NCBI GenBank assembly: GCA_030447045.1
Contig: JAUJMB010000020.1
Location: forward strand, 1-16,025
DNA from: Rubrobacteraceae bacterium
Lineage (GTDB): Bacteria > Actinomycetota > Rubrobacteria > Rubrobacterales > Rubrobacteraceae
Direction of reading: 5' to 3'
DNA: 16,025 bases
Shown: one piece after another, positions 1 to 7,360 of the stretch
Numbering within the stretch: position 1 is the first letter of the stretch
Layout of the letters: every line of letters begins with the position of its first letter
The notes under the pieces: generated by a model
Database searches by the model: none
Seen by the model: the letters and a program-made list of their open reading frames with translations, nothing else
What the model was told of the DNA's origin: nothing
Made by a program: the position numbers and the translations under genes

Positions 1-2
1 TC

Positions 3-233
3 CTCAGGGACTCGGACGGCCTGCTCTTCACCGCCGACGCCTTCGGGTGCCTGCCCCGCAAGATACGCGTCGGCGTCCGCAAGGCCCTGTGCACCGACCC
101 GCCCCTCGCCAGACGCTCGGCGCAGAAGCTGCTGGCCGAGGACTTCACTACCGCCGTCATGGCCCACGGCCCGGTGCTACGCGGCGACGCCCGTACAAGA
201 CTCCAGCGGGCGGTCGAGCGTTGCCGGTACTAG
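3..233 (+). CDS. C-terminal part of a probable metallo-beta-lactamase-fold hydrolase (partial)
   Basis: An open frame enters from the left edge and ends at TAG 231-233, giving the last 76 residues of a protein whose start lies outside the window. The visible segment reads LLFTADAFG early on and AVMAHGPVLRGDAR near its end. A buried strand followed by His-Gly, then an Arg/Ala-rich final helix, resembles the end of metallo-beta-lactamase-fold hydrolases of the DUF4336-like kind, where the late His lies near the metal site. That assignment rests on general resemblance only; the HxHxDH motif would be outside the window. The next gene starts 11 bases downstream with its ribosome binding site touching this stop codon, which suggests co-transcription. 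Confidence 0.5.
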   Translation, partial: LRDSDGLLFTADAFGCLPRKIRVGVRKALCTDPPLARRSAQKLLAEDFTTAVMAHGPVLRGDARTRLQRAVERCRY

Positions 234-237
234 GTGG
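232..237 (+). promoter_or_regulatory. Ribosome binding site of the acetyltransferase gene
   Basis: AGGTGG lies 7 bases before the ATG at 245 and overlaps the stop codon of the preceding gene. It decides the start: the same frame is open back to 47, but that extension has no such site, overlaps the upstream coding frame and encodes an Arg/Pro-rich, non-protein-like sequence. Confidence 0.6.
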
Positions 238-244
238 ATCCGTA

Positions 245-820
245 ATGATGCCGGGTGCGAGAGAGCGGATCGACCCGTGGGCTCTCTCTTTCAGGCGGCT
301 GCGGACTTCGGACCTCGCCCTCATGCACCGCTGGCTGAACGCTGCGCACGTCATCCGCTGGTGGTATGGGGAAGGAACCTCCTACCGGGAGATCGAGGAG
401 AAGTACCTGCCCCGCATCGAGGGCAGGGAGGCGGTGAGGCCGTACGCGATCCTGATTAGGGGCACGCCCATCGGTTACATCCAAGGCTACCCGATCTCCG
501 ACGAAGACGACGAAGAGTACGCGCGTCTGGTGGACGTCGAAGCCTCGGCCGGCATCGATCTGTTTATCGGGGAAGAAGGGTACCTCCACAAGGGCCTCGG
601 GAGGCACATCCTCGAACGGTTCCTGACGGAGGACATTTTCTCGGACCCGGAGGTTGAGGTCTGCGTGATCGGCCCCGAACCGAACAACACCTCGGCGATC
701 CGGGCCTACGAGAAGGCTGGCTTCCGGTACTTCAAGACCATCCAGGTCCCCGGAGAACCCGAGCCGGAGTACCTGATGAGGCTCACCAGGAGGGAGTTCG
801 AGGGGGGCGGGCTTGGCTGA
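245..820 (+). CDS. GNAT acetyltransferase, aminoglycoside 6'-N-acetyltransferase-like
   Basis: Predicted to transfer an acetyl group from acetyl-CoA to an amine. The 191-residue protein is one GNAT domain. It follows the AAC(6')-Ib pattern closely: RWLNAAHVIRWW (29-40), KYLP (53-56), PIGYIQGY (75-82), GID (103-105), the acetyl-CoA loop HKGLGRHIL (115-123), FSDPEVE (132-138) and the terminal NNTSAIRAYEKAGF (147-160). Length matches the AAC(6') family. ATG 245 is chosen over an in-frame extension back to 47 because of the ribosome binding site at 232-237; ATG 248 is also possible. The last 8 bases overlap the next gene, implying translational coupling. Chromosomal relatives of AAC(6') often act on other substrates, including siderophore lysine side chains, so drug resistance is inference; GNAT membership is firm. 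Confidence 0.82.
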   Translation: MMPGARERIDPWALSFRRLRTSDLALMHRWLNAAHVIRWWYGEGTSYREIEEKYLPRIEGREAVRPYAILIRGTPIGYIQGYPISDEDDEEYARLVDVEASAGIDLFIGEEGYLHKGLGRHILERFLTEDIFSDPEVEVCVIGPEPNNTSAIRAYEKAGFRYFKTIQVPGEPEPEYLMRLTRREFEGGGLG

Positions 821-2396
821 ACGGACAGGCTTCCGCCACGACGCGATAGTGGTCGGCTCCGGGCACAACGGGCTCATCGCCGCCGCCTACCTGGCGAAGG
901 CCGGCAAGAAGGTTTTGGTTCTGGAGCGGCGGGGTGTGATCGGGGGGGCGACCGTCACGGAGGAGCCGTGGCCGGGGTACAGGATCTCGACCTGCTCCTA
1001 CGTCTGCCAGTTGCTCTTGCCGGAGGTCGTACGGGATCTCGACCTCGTCCGTCACGGCTACGACGTCAGGCCGTTCGACCCCCAGTACTTTATCCCGTTC
1101 CCTGAGGGGCGGTACCTGATCTCCTACCTGGACGCAGGGAAGACCGCCGAGCAGATAGCGAAGTTCTCCCGCCGGGACGTCGCGGCCTACGACGCCTACT
1201 GGATGATGTGGGACCGCATCATCGCCCGGATGCGCCCGCTGCTGGATCTCCCGTCCCCCACCCCGGAGGACATCGAACGCGCCTTCGACGGGCCCGGGGG
1301 CGAGGAGGACTGGCACACGCTCACGCAGAAGAGCGTCGCCGGGATTCTGGACGAATATTTCGAGTCCGAGGAGCTAAAGGCGGTGCTGTGCGTCGGCGGC
1401 GTCATCGGGACGAACGCGGGCCCCCGCACCCCCGGCACCGCCTACGTCAAGTACCACCACATCCTCGGCCAGGTTGGCGGGCACCAGGGCGCCTGGGGCT
1501 TTGTCCGCGGCGGCATGGGCGCCGTCGCCGGGGCCATAGCCTCCTCCGCCCGGGAGGCGGGCGCCGAGATCCTGACCGACGCAGAGGTCGCCGAGATAGA
1601 CATCCGGGACGGGGCCGCGAGGGGCGTCAACCTCCTCGACGGCCGGTCCTTTGAGGCCGGCGTCGTCCTCTCCGGGGCCGACCCGCACCGGACCTACCTC
1701 GGGATGGTCGGGGAGGGGCACCTGCCGGAAGACCTCGTCGAAGGCGTGAAGGGGATGCGCGTCGAGGGATCGGTGGTGAAGGTGCTGCTCGCGCTCGGGG
1801 AGCTGCCGGACTTTGTGGCGTTGCCCGGGAAGGAGATCGGCCCCCAGCACACCGGCGGCATCGTCATAAACCCTTCGGTGGACTCGCTGCAAGAGGCGTG
1901 GGAGGAGTGCGAGCGGGGCGAGCCCTCAGGCAACCCTTTCATGGACGCCTACATCCAGAGCGCGACAGAGGACGGCCTCGCCCCACCGGGCAAGCACACG
2001 ATGAGCCTGTTCTGCCAGTACGCGCCGTACCGGCTCGCCAGGGGGACGTGGGAAGAGAGGCGGGAGGAGATCGGCAAGAACATAGTCAGGACGCTCGCCG
2101 AGTACGCGCCGAACCTGCCGGAGGCCGTCGAGGGCATGGAAGTTCTCGGTCCGCCGGACATAGAGGAGCGGATCGGGATAACGGGCGGCAACATCTTCCA
2201 CGGAGAGATCCTGCCAGATAGCATGTTCTCTGGCCGCCCCGTCCCCGGCTACGGCGGCTACCGCACGCCCGTGGAGAACCTCTTTCTCTGCGGCGCCGGC
2301 ACCTGGCCCGGCGGGGCCGTCTTCGGCGCCCCGGGCCGCAACTGCGCGCGAGAGGTGCTCCAGAACGCCAGGGCCCCGGACAGGCTGACAGGCTGA
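813..2396 (+). CDS. FAD-dependent oxidoreductase of the phytoene desaturase / PYROXD2 family
   Basis: A 527-residue flavoprotein. The N-terminus carries the dinucleotide-binding GSGHNG (15-20) followed by VLVLERRGVIGGAT (34-47), which binds the FAD ADP-ribose. The C-terminus carries NLFLCGAGTWPGG (489-501), the second FAD motif of the phytoene-desaturase/amine-oxidase superfamily. Length is typical of bacterial PYROXD2-like proteins, whose substrates are mostly unknown; a carotenoid role cannot be assumed because no phytoene synthase or crt gene is in the window. The TTG start at 813 has a GA/G-rich ribosome binding site (about 799-806) inside the end of the acetyltransferase gene, with an 8-base overlap. 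Position next to an aldehyde dehydrogenase would suit a flavin amine oxidase feeding an aldehyde onward (inference). The last codons lie in a short repeat, GACAGGCTGACAGGCTGA. Confidence 0.85.
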   Translation: MAERTGFRHDAIVVGSGHNGLIAAAYLAKAGKKVLVLERRGVIGGATVTEEPWPGYRISTCSYVCQLLLPEVVRDLDLVRHGYDVRPFDPQYFIPFPEGRYLISYLDAGKTAEQIAKFSRRDVAAYDAYWMMWDRIIARMRPLLDLPSPTPEDIERAFDGPGGEEDWHTLTQKSVAGILDEYFESEELKAVLCVGGVIGTNAGPRTPGTAYVKYHHILGQVGGHQGAWGFVRGGMGAVAGAIASSAREAGAEILTDAEVAEIDIRDGAARGVNLLDGRSFEAGVVLSGADPHRTYLGMVGEGHLPEDLVEGVKGMRVEGSVVKVLLALGELPDFVALPGKEIGPQHTGGIVINPSVDSLQEAWEECERGEPSGNPFMDAYIQSATEDGLAPPGKHTMSLFCQYAPYRLARGTWEERREEIGKNIVRTLAEYAPNLPEAVEGMEVLGPPDIEERIGITGGNIFHGEILPDSMFSGRPVPGYGGYRTPVENLFLCGAGTWPGGAVFGAPGRNCAREVLQNARAPDRLTG

Positions 2397-2437
2397 AGTG
2401 TCCACAAGCTGACCAGTTCAAGGAGAGGAGACGCACC

Positions 2438-3880
2438 ATGCAGACAGAGACCAAGAGCATAAAGAACTTCGTCAACGGGGAGCACGTCGACCCCGCCGAC
2501 GGACGTTATTACGACGTGACGAACCCCGCAACGGGCGAGGTCTTTGCCCAGGCCCCGGCCTCGGGCAAGGAGGACGTGGACCGGGCCTACAGGGCCGCCG
2601 AGAAGGCCTTCGAGGGGTGGCGCGACGCGACGCCGGCCACGAGGCAGCTCGCGCTGTTCAGGATCGCCGACGCCCTGGAGGAGCGGGCCGAGGAGATAGT
2701 GCGGGCCGAGTCCGAGAACACCGGCAAGCCCATCGGGCTCACCATGGAAGAAGAGATACCGATGGCGGTCGACCAGATCCGGTTCTTCGCCGGCGCCGCA
2801 CGGGTGCTCGAGGGCAAGTCCGCCGGCGAGTACCTCGAGGGCCACACCTCCTTTATCCGGCGCGAGCCCGTGGGCGTCTGCGGCCAGGTTACCCCCTGGA
2901 ACTACCCGATGATGATGGCGGTCTGGAAGTTCGTCCCGGCCATCGCCGCCGGCAACGCCGTCGTACTCAAACCCTCGGACACGACCCCGATCTCGACCGT
3001 GATGCTCGCCGAGATCGCCGCCGAGTTCCTGCCGCCCGGCGTCTTCAACGTGGTCTGCGGCGACCGCGACACCGGCCGCGCCGTCGTCGAGCACCCGATC
3101 CCGCAGATGGTCTCCATCACGGGCTCCGTGCGCGCCGGGATGCAGGTCGCCGAGGCCGCGGCCAAAGACCTCAAGAGGACGCACCTCGAGCTCGGCGGCA
3201 AGGCGCCGGTCATCGTCTTCGACGACGCGGACATCGAGGCCGCGGCAGAGGCCATAGCCGTCGGCGGCTACTTCAACGCCGGCCAGGACTGCACCGCCGC
3301 CACCCGCGTCCTCGCCGCCCCCAAGGCCTACGACGACTTCGTCGCCGCCCTGACGGAGCAGGCCAAGAACACCAAGACCGGACGCCCCGACGACGAGGAC
3401 GTCCTCTACGGTCCGCTCAACAACCCGACCCAGCTCGAGCACGTCTCCGGCATGGTCGAGCGGCTCCCCGGGCACGCCGAGGTGACCGCCGGCGGGCAGA
3501 AGGCCGGCAACGGCTCGGGGTACTTCTACTCACCCACCGTCGTCTCCGGCCTCAGGCAAGACGACGAGGCGTCGCAGACCGAGATCTTCGGCCCCGTCAT
3601 CACCGTCCAGTCCTTCTCTGATGAGGACGAGGCGGTGAGGTGGGCAAACGGCGTCAGGTACGGCCTGGCCTCGAGCGTCTTCACCAAGGACCACGGTCGG
3701 GCGATGCGGGTCAGCCGCAGGCTGGACTTCGGGTGCGTCTGGATCAACACGCACATCCCCCTCGTCGCCGAGATGCCCCACGGCGGCTTCAAGCACTCGG
3801 GCCACGGCAAGGACCTCTCCATGTACGGCCTCGAGGACTACACCCGCATCAAGCACGTAATGACGAACCTGGAGGCCTAG
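2438..3880 (+). CDS. NAD(P)-dependent aldehyde dehydrogenase, gamma-aminobutyraldehyde/betaine-aldehyde type
   Basis: Oxidises an aldehyde to the acid with NAD(P)+; the closest resemblance is to gamma-aminobutyraldehyde dehydrogenase of putrescine breakdown. At 480 residues it has the full ALDH fold. It shows PWNYP with the oxyanion Asn155, LKPSD with cofactor Lys178, ITGSV (227-231), the general base Glu251 in LELGGKAP, and the nucleophile Cys285 in NAGQDCTAATR. The C-terminal FGCVWINTH and PHGGFKHSGHGKDL segments are those of aminoaldehyde dehydrogenases. ATG 2438 is preceded by AAGGAGAGGAG (about 2420-2430). It lies 41 bases after the FAD oxidoreductase, probably in the same operon. Betaine aldehyde or another omega-aminoaldehyde is an alternative substrate; the ALDH assignment itself is certain. 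Confidence 0.92.
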   Translation: MQTETKSIKNFVNGEHVDPADGRYYDVTNPATGEVFAQAPASGKEDVDRAYRAAEKAFEGWRDATPATRQLALFRIADALEERAEEIVRAESENTGKPIGLTMEEEIPMAVDQIRFFAGAARVLEGKSAGEYLEGHTSFIRREPVGVCGQVTPWNYPMMMAVWKFVPAIAAGNAVVLKPSDTTPISTVMLAEIAAEFLPPGVFNVVCGDRDTGRAVVEHPIPQMVSITGSVRAGMQVAEAAAKDLKRTHLELGGKAPVIVFDDADIEAAAEAIAVGGYFNAGQDCTAATRVLAAPKAYDDFVAALTEQAKNTKTGRPDDEDVLYGPLNNPTQLEHVSGMVERLPGHAEVTAGGQKAGNGSGYFYSPTVVSGLRQDDEASQTEIFGPVITVQSFSDEDEAVRWANGVRYGLASSVFTKDHGRAMRVSRRLDFGCVWINTHIPLVAEMPHGGFKHSGHGKDLSMYGLEDYTRIKHVMTNLEA

Positions 3881-3893
3881 CCGAACCCCCCCG

Positions 3894-3925
3894 CGGGCGC
3901 AGGCGCGCGGTAGCGTCTGCGCCCG
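3894..3925. terminator. Hairpin between convergent genes, probable bidirectional terminator
   Basis: A perfect 9-base stem, CGGGCGCAG (3894-3902) with CTGCGCCCG (3917-3925), encloses a 14-base loop. It sits between the end of the plus-strand aldehyde dehydrogenase and the end of the minus-strand acetyltransferase remnant. No run of T follows on either strand, so termination could depend on Rho or the stem alone. Confidence 0.5.
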
Positions 3926-3950
3926 TGACGACCCCGGCGTAGGGCGGATC

Positions 3951-4241
3951 CTACCCCGGGCCATCTCCTTTGGCGAGCCACTCTCTACGGAGCGCCGCGT
4001 ACAGGTACTCGCTGGACCATCGTCCCTTGAACCGGGCGTTCTCGACGAAGGCGCCCTCGCGGCGCAGGCCGATCCGCTCCAGGACGGCGGCCGAGGGCGC
4101 GTTCTCCCTATCCACCACCGCGCAGACGCGGTGCAGGCCGAGAACCCGGAACGCGTGGTTGAGCAGGCGCGAGACGGCCTCCGTGGCGTAGCCCTCCCCC
4201 CAGTGCCCCCGGGCGAGGGTGTAGCCGGGCTCGGCCGTCAA
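3951..4241 (-). pseudogene. GNAT acetyltransferase remnant, RimJ/RimL type, N-terminal half missing
   Basis: Only 96 residues can be recovered, from a possible TTG at 4241 to TAG at 3953-3951. They match the second half of a RimJ/RimL-like acetyltransferase: the acetyl-CoA loop ARGHWGEGYATEA, HRVCAVVDRENAPSAAVLERIGLRREG, and the ending FKGRWSSEYLYAALRREW. Complete members are about 170-185 residues, and the first strands and substrate-binding helices are absent here. Upstream in the same frame the sequence becomes Arg/Pro-rich and non-homologous where the permease C-terminus begins. The possible TTG start overlaps the permease stop codon (TTTGA), so a coupled short protein could be made, but half a GNAT fold is unlikely to be active. 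A deletion that brought the permease end against this remnant is the simplest reading. Confidence 0.7.
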
Positions 4242-5692
4242 ACGGACGGGGCCCCCGTCGGGTCGCCTTCGAGGGCCTGCTCGCTGGCCCGGATCTCCTC
4301 CCCCTCCGCCTCGACGTCGAGGGAGCGGCTGAGAAGGTAGTAGACCGCACCGGAGACCAGCAGGCCGACGAGCCAGGCTATGTCGATGCCCTGGAGGACG
4401 TTGCCCAGGGGGGCCGTCCAGAGGCCGGGTAGGACCCAGAACGGGACGCTGGCGGCGAGGCCGGCGAGGAAGGCGGCGATGCCGCGCCAACCCCAAGTCC
4501 CGTAGAGGCCGCCCGGAACGAAGAGCTCGGTGATCGCGTACCGGCCATGCCTCACAAAGAAGTAGTCGATAAGGTTGACGGCGGTCCACGGCGCGAGCAG
4601 GTACAGCATCATGATGAGCGCCGCGAAGAGCACGCCCACCGCCTCCGCGGAGATGCTTAAAGAGACGGCCACCCAGAGCACCGCGAGCGCGAGGATGGTG
4701 ACCACCCGCAGCCGCCGCGTCGGCTCCACCTTCTTTACGGCGTCGATGGCGGTGACGGTGGTGAGCATCGCCCCGTAGGCGTTTATGCCCATCGTCGCCA
4801 CGAGAGCGGCGACCGAGGAGAGGGCGAGCACTACGCCGAGGCCCGTGAAGACGGCGTCGCCGGCGTCGCGTAGAGAGACGAGAGCGTCGGTGGCGTCCAG
4901 GCGGGTGGCGAGCCAGGCCCCGAGCGCTATGAGCCAGACCGCGGACCCCGAGGCCCCGAAAAAGACGGCGGCGATGATGGCGCGCGGCCGGGTGTGGCGC
5001 GGCAGGTAGCGCGAGTAGTCCGAGACGTAGGGCGCGTAGGTGATGTTGTAGGAGGCGCTCGCCGTGAACTGGGCCATAAAGGCGATCCAGGAGAACGACC
5101 CCGGCGACGAGCCGCTCCCCCCCGCCCCGCCGAGGATGATGGCGACCGTCAGGATCACGTACAGGGGCAACGATATGTAGAAGAGCACCCGGAAGAGCGT
5201 GTGCAGGTAGTCGTGGCCGTAGATGGCGAAGAGCGCCGAGATCACCGCTATGGCCACGATGACCACCGTCCCGTTCCACCCGAAGAGCCCGTCGAGGCCG
5301 GCCGAGATGAGCACGGAGTCGACGACGTTGAACGCCACGAACGTGAAGAACGTGGCCACCAGCGGCAAGAGGACCCCCCTGTAGCCGAACTGCCCCCTGG
5401 ACTAGACCATCTGCGGCAACCCGAGCTGCGCGCCCTGGATCGCATGAAACGCCATGAACAGCGTCCCGAACAGGATGCCGAGCGTACCGGCCAGGATGGT
5501 CCAACCGAGCGAGAGTCCCAGCCCCGGCCCTATGAAGCCTATCGTGATCGTAAAGAACTGGAAGTTCCCTAAAAACCAGAAGGGCCCCTGGTGCCACACC
5601 TTCCCGTGCCGCTCGTCCTCCGGCACGTAGTCGATGGAGCGGCGCTCTATCTGCCGCCCCAGCCCCTCCCCGCCCTCAGCGCTGGCCGCCAT
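4238..5692 (-). pseudogene. NCS1-family nucleobase/allantoin-type permease interrupted by an in-frame TAG
   Basis: Read through, this encodes a 484-codon multi-spanning membrane protein of the nucleobase:cation symporter-1 family, which imports cytosine, purines, allantoin, hydantoins or similar compounds. The N-terminus has the family's RRSIDYVPEDERHG stretch and a first helix beginning PFWFLGNFQFF; later segments include SYNITYAPYVSDYSRYLP and WTAVNLIDYFFVRHGRYAI. The frame is intact except for one stop, TAG at 5404-5402 (codon 97), inside GLPQMV-stop-SRGQFGYRG. Relatives have Gln at this place, so a CAG to TAG change is the likely cause. The 96 residues before it contain only the first helices; the longest methionine- or valine-initiated piece after it starts near 5368 and lacks them. 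ATG 5692 is preferred over GTG 5698 because GAAGAGG lies five bases before it. It has its own promoter and follows an amidase gene. Confidence 0.85.
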
Positions 5693-5697
5693 CTTCA

Positions 5698-5704
5698 CCT
5701 CTTC
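5698..5704 (-). promoter_or_regulatory. Ribosome binding site of the permease gene
   Basis: GAAGAGG on the minus strand stands five bases before the ATG at 5692. It overlaps the alternative GTG at 5698, which argues for the ATG as the real start. Confidence 0.5.
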
Positions 5705-5744
5705 CCGTCCCTACCATCGCGTTCTAGTCAACCTTCATCGTTCC

Positions 5745-5773
5745 AGTCTAAAGAGGCGTGCAGGGGCGGTCAA
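5745..5773 (-). promoter_or_regulatory. Sigma-70-type promoter for the permease, overlapping the amidase stop codon
   Basis: On the minus strand TTGACC (5773-5768) and TAGACT (5750-5745) are separated by exactly 17 bases, close to the housekeeping consensus. The expected start of transcription is near 5738, leaving a leader of about 45 bases before the permease ATG. The TGA stop of the amidase (5772-5770) lies within the -35 hexamer, so the permease can be transcribed apart from the amidase. Confidence 0.65.
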
Positions 5774-7161
5774 CGTGCAAGATTAAAGGATTCTTCGAAG
5801 GCTTGTCCGAAGCGGTAGAGGGTCGCCTCGTCGAAGGGGCGTCCGATGAGTTGCAGCCCGACGGGGAGGCCCGAGGAGTTGGTCCCGCAGGGCACGGAGA
5901 GGCTCGGGAGGCCGTTCAGGTTCGTGGGTCCGGTGAGGCGGGTGAGGGCGGAGTAGACGGCCTCCTCGTGGCCCTGGATGGAGATCTCCCTCTGGCCGAT
6001 CTCGGTCGCCACGATCGGGACGCTCGGGGCGAGGATCACATCCACCCCCCCGAGCACCCCCTCGAACTCCCGGCGCGAGAGCAGCTTCCTCTCCTGGGCG
6101 TTCGCGTACCTGTAGGCCCTGAGTTCCTCGCCCTTGAGCAGGCGCTCGAGCCCCTGGTCGTCGAACCTCTCGGGCTCGGACCTCAACCGCTCCTCGTGGA
6201 CGGCGTAGGCCTCGGCGGCCAGGGTCAGGCGCTGGGCGTGCAGCGTCTCCCAGAGGTTCGGCACCTCGACCTCGCGGACCTTTGCGCCGAGTTCCCCGAA
6301 GACCTCGATGGCCTCCCGCACCCTCGCCTCGACCTCCCGATCCACGTGCTCGAAAAAGAAGCCCGTCGGGACGCCGACGGTGGCGCCCCGGACGCCGCGG
6401 TCCAGGTCGCGGGCGAAGTCTTCGGGAGGCAGGTCCGCGGAGTGGAGGTCTTGCGGGTCGTGGCCGGCGAGGGCGGAGAGGAGGAGGGCGTTGTCCTCGA
6501 CGGTGCGGGTGAGGGGGCCTACGTGGTCGAGGGTCCGGGCCAGGGGGAAGACCCCGCTCTTGCCCACGCGCCCGAAGGTCGGCTTCATGCCGACGACGCC
6601 GCAGAGGGCGGCGGGGATGCGGATGGAGCCGCCCGTGTCGGAGCCGATGGCACCGTAGCAGAGTTCGGTGGCGACGGCGGTGCCCGAGCCGCCGGAGGAG
6701 CCGCCGGAGATCTTACCCGGGTCGTGCGGGTTCCTCGTCGGCCCGAAAAAGGAGCGGTCCCCCGTCGGCCCGTAGGCGAACTCGTGGGTGTTCGTCTTGC
6801 CGAGGAGGACGGTCCCGGCCTCGCGGAGCTTGCGCGCGACCGCCGCGTCCTCTTCGGGGACGTGGTCCTCGAAGAAAGCGGAGGCCATCGTGGTCCTGAC
6901 GCCCGCGGTGGAGACGAGGTCCTTTATGGCGACGGGTACCCCGTGCAGCGGGCCGCGCTGCCTTCCAGCCGAGATCTCCGCCTCCGCCCGCCGCGCGTCC
7001 TCCATCGCCCGCTCGGCCGCCACCGTGATAAACGCGTTTGTCCCGTCGAGATCTATGCGCCCGAGCAACGCCTCCGTCACCTCGACCGGCGAGACCTCCC
7101 CCGCCCGCAGGGCGCGCGAGAGCCCCGCGAGCGAACCTGGAAACTCCGTTCTACGAGCCAA
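5770..7161 (-). CDS. Amidase, amidase-signature family (GatA-like), substrate unknown
   Basis: A 463-residue amidase-signature hydrolase that should cleave an amide bond. The Ser-cisSer-Lys triad is complete: Lys80 in VAIKD, the cis Ser155 in ISGGSSGGSG, and nucleophile Ser179 in GSDTGGSIRIPA. The following CGVVGMKPTFGRVG and the C-terminal NLNGLPSLSVPCG and LPVGLQLIG are family hallmarks. The start is TTG 7161, six bases after AAGGAG; no better in-frame ATG exists. It resembles GatA in the core, but no gatB or gatC is nearby and the gene heads a unit with an NCS1 permease, so a catabolic amidase acting on an imported ureide, hydantoin or nitrogen heterocycle product is more likely (inference). 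It could also be an indole-acetamide or aryl-amide hydrolase. With the permease broken, its physiological partner may be lost. Confidence 0.88.
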   Translation of the reverse strand: MARRTEFPGSLAGLSRALRAGEVSPVEVTEALLGRIDLDGTNAFITVAAERAMEDARRAEAEISAGRQRGPLHGVPVAIKDLVSTAGVRTTMASAFFEDHVPEEDAAVARKLREAGTVLLGKTNTHEFAYGPTGDRSFFGPTRNPHDPGKISGGSSGGSGTAVATELCYGAIGSDTGGSIRIPAALCGVVGMKPTFGRVGKSGVFPLARTLDHVGPLTRTVEDNALLLSALAGHDPQDLHSADLPPEDFARDLDRGVRGATVGVPTGFFFEHVDREVEARVREAIEVFGELGAKVREVEVPNLWETLHAQRLTLAAEAYAVHEERLRSEPERFDDQGLERLLKGEELRAYRYANAQERKLLSRREFEGVLGGVDVILAPSVPIVATEIGQREISIQGHEEAVYSALTRLTGPTNLNGLPSLSVPCGTNSSGLPVGLQLIGRPFDEATLYRFGQAFEESFNLAR

Positions 7162-7206
7162 AGCCTCTCCTTCCCGGCGGGTACAGGCGGAGTATCTCAG
7201 CAGGAA

Positions 7207-7344
7207 AGGCTTCGGGCCACAGGCTTCGGGCTTCAGGTCGGGTTGTTGGGCAAACCCATCGCAACCGCACCCACGTGGCCGGCAGGGCCCGATTCTCGGG
7301 CCCTGCGCCGCGCCCCAAGACCTGACACCTGAGGCCCGAAGCCT
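7207..7344. repeat. Nested inverted-repeat element in a divergent intergenic region
   Basis: AGGCTTCGGGC occurs twice in tandem (7207 and 7221). The second copy, extended to 18 bases (7221-7238), is repeated in inverted orientation at 7327-7344 with one mismatch. Between the arms lies a perfect 11-base hairpin, GCAGGGCCCGA (7282-7292) and TCGGGCCCTGC (7296-7306), with a TTC loop. The element fills most of the space between the divergent amidase and transporter genes. It encodes no recognisable protein and may be a small non-autonomous palindromic element or a regulatory structure. Confidence 0.6.
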
Positions 7345-7349
7345 ACGAT
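7322..7349 (+). promoter_or_regulatory. Probable promoter of the transporter gene
   Basis: CTGACA (7322-7327) and TACGAT (7344-7349) are 16 bases apart and lie just before the GTG at 7361. Transcription would begin around 7356-7361, so little or no leader is expected. No Shine-Dalgarno sequence precedes the GTG, which fits leaderless translation. The -35 region lies at the outer edge of the inverted repeat. Confidence 0.45.
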
Positions 7350-7360
7350 ATCATCCGCGG

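Noticed and set aside
47..244. N-terminal extension of the acetyltransferase frame
   Set aside because: It lies out of frame over the preceding coding region, is rich in Arg and Pro, lacks homology to GNAT proteins, and a good ribosome binding site stands before ATG 245.
813..2396. Carotenoid biosynthesis gene (crtI)
   Set aside because: The FAD motifs fit the superfamily, but the sequence resembles the PYROXD2-like branch and no other carotenoid gene is present.
4242..5597. Long minus-strand frame joining the acetyltransferase remnant to sequence across the permease
   Set aside because: Its translation over the permease is Arg/His/Pro-rich shadow sequence; the hydrophobic helices are in another frame. 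Only the last 96 residues are protein-like.
5770..7161. GatA subunit of the tRNA amidotransferase
   Set aside because: No gatB or gatC is adjacent and the context is a permease; the shared motifs belong to the whole amidase-signature family.
5758..7332. Plus-strand open frame opposite the amidase
   Set aside because: It is the complement of the amidase gene, which has the full catalytic triad; the plus-strand translation is Gly/Glu/Arg-rich with no known motif.
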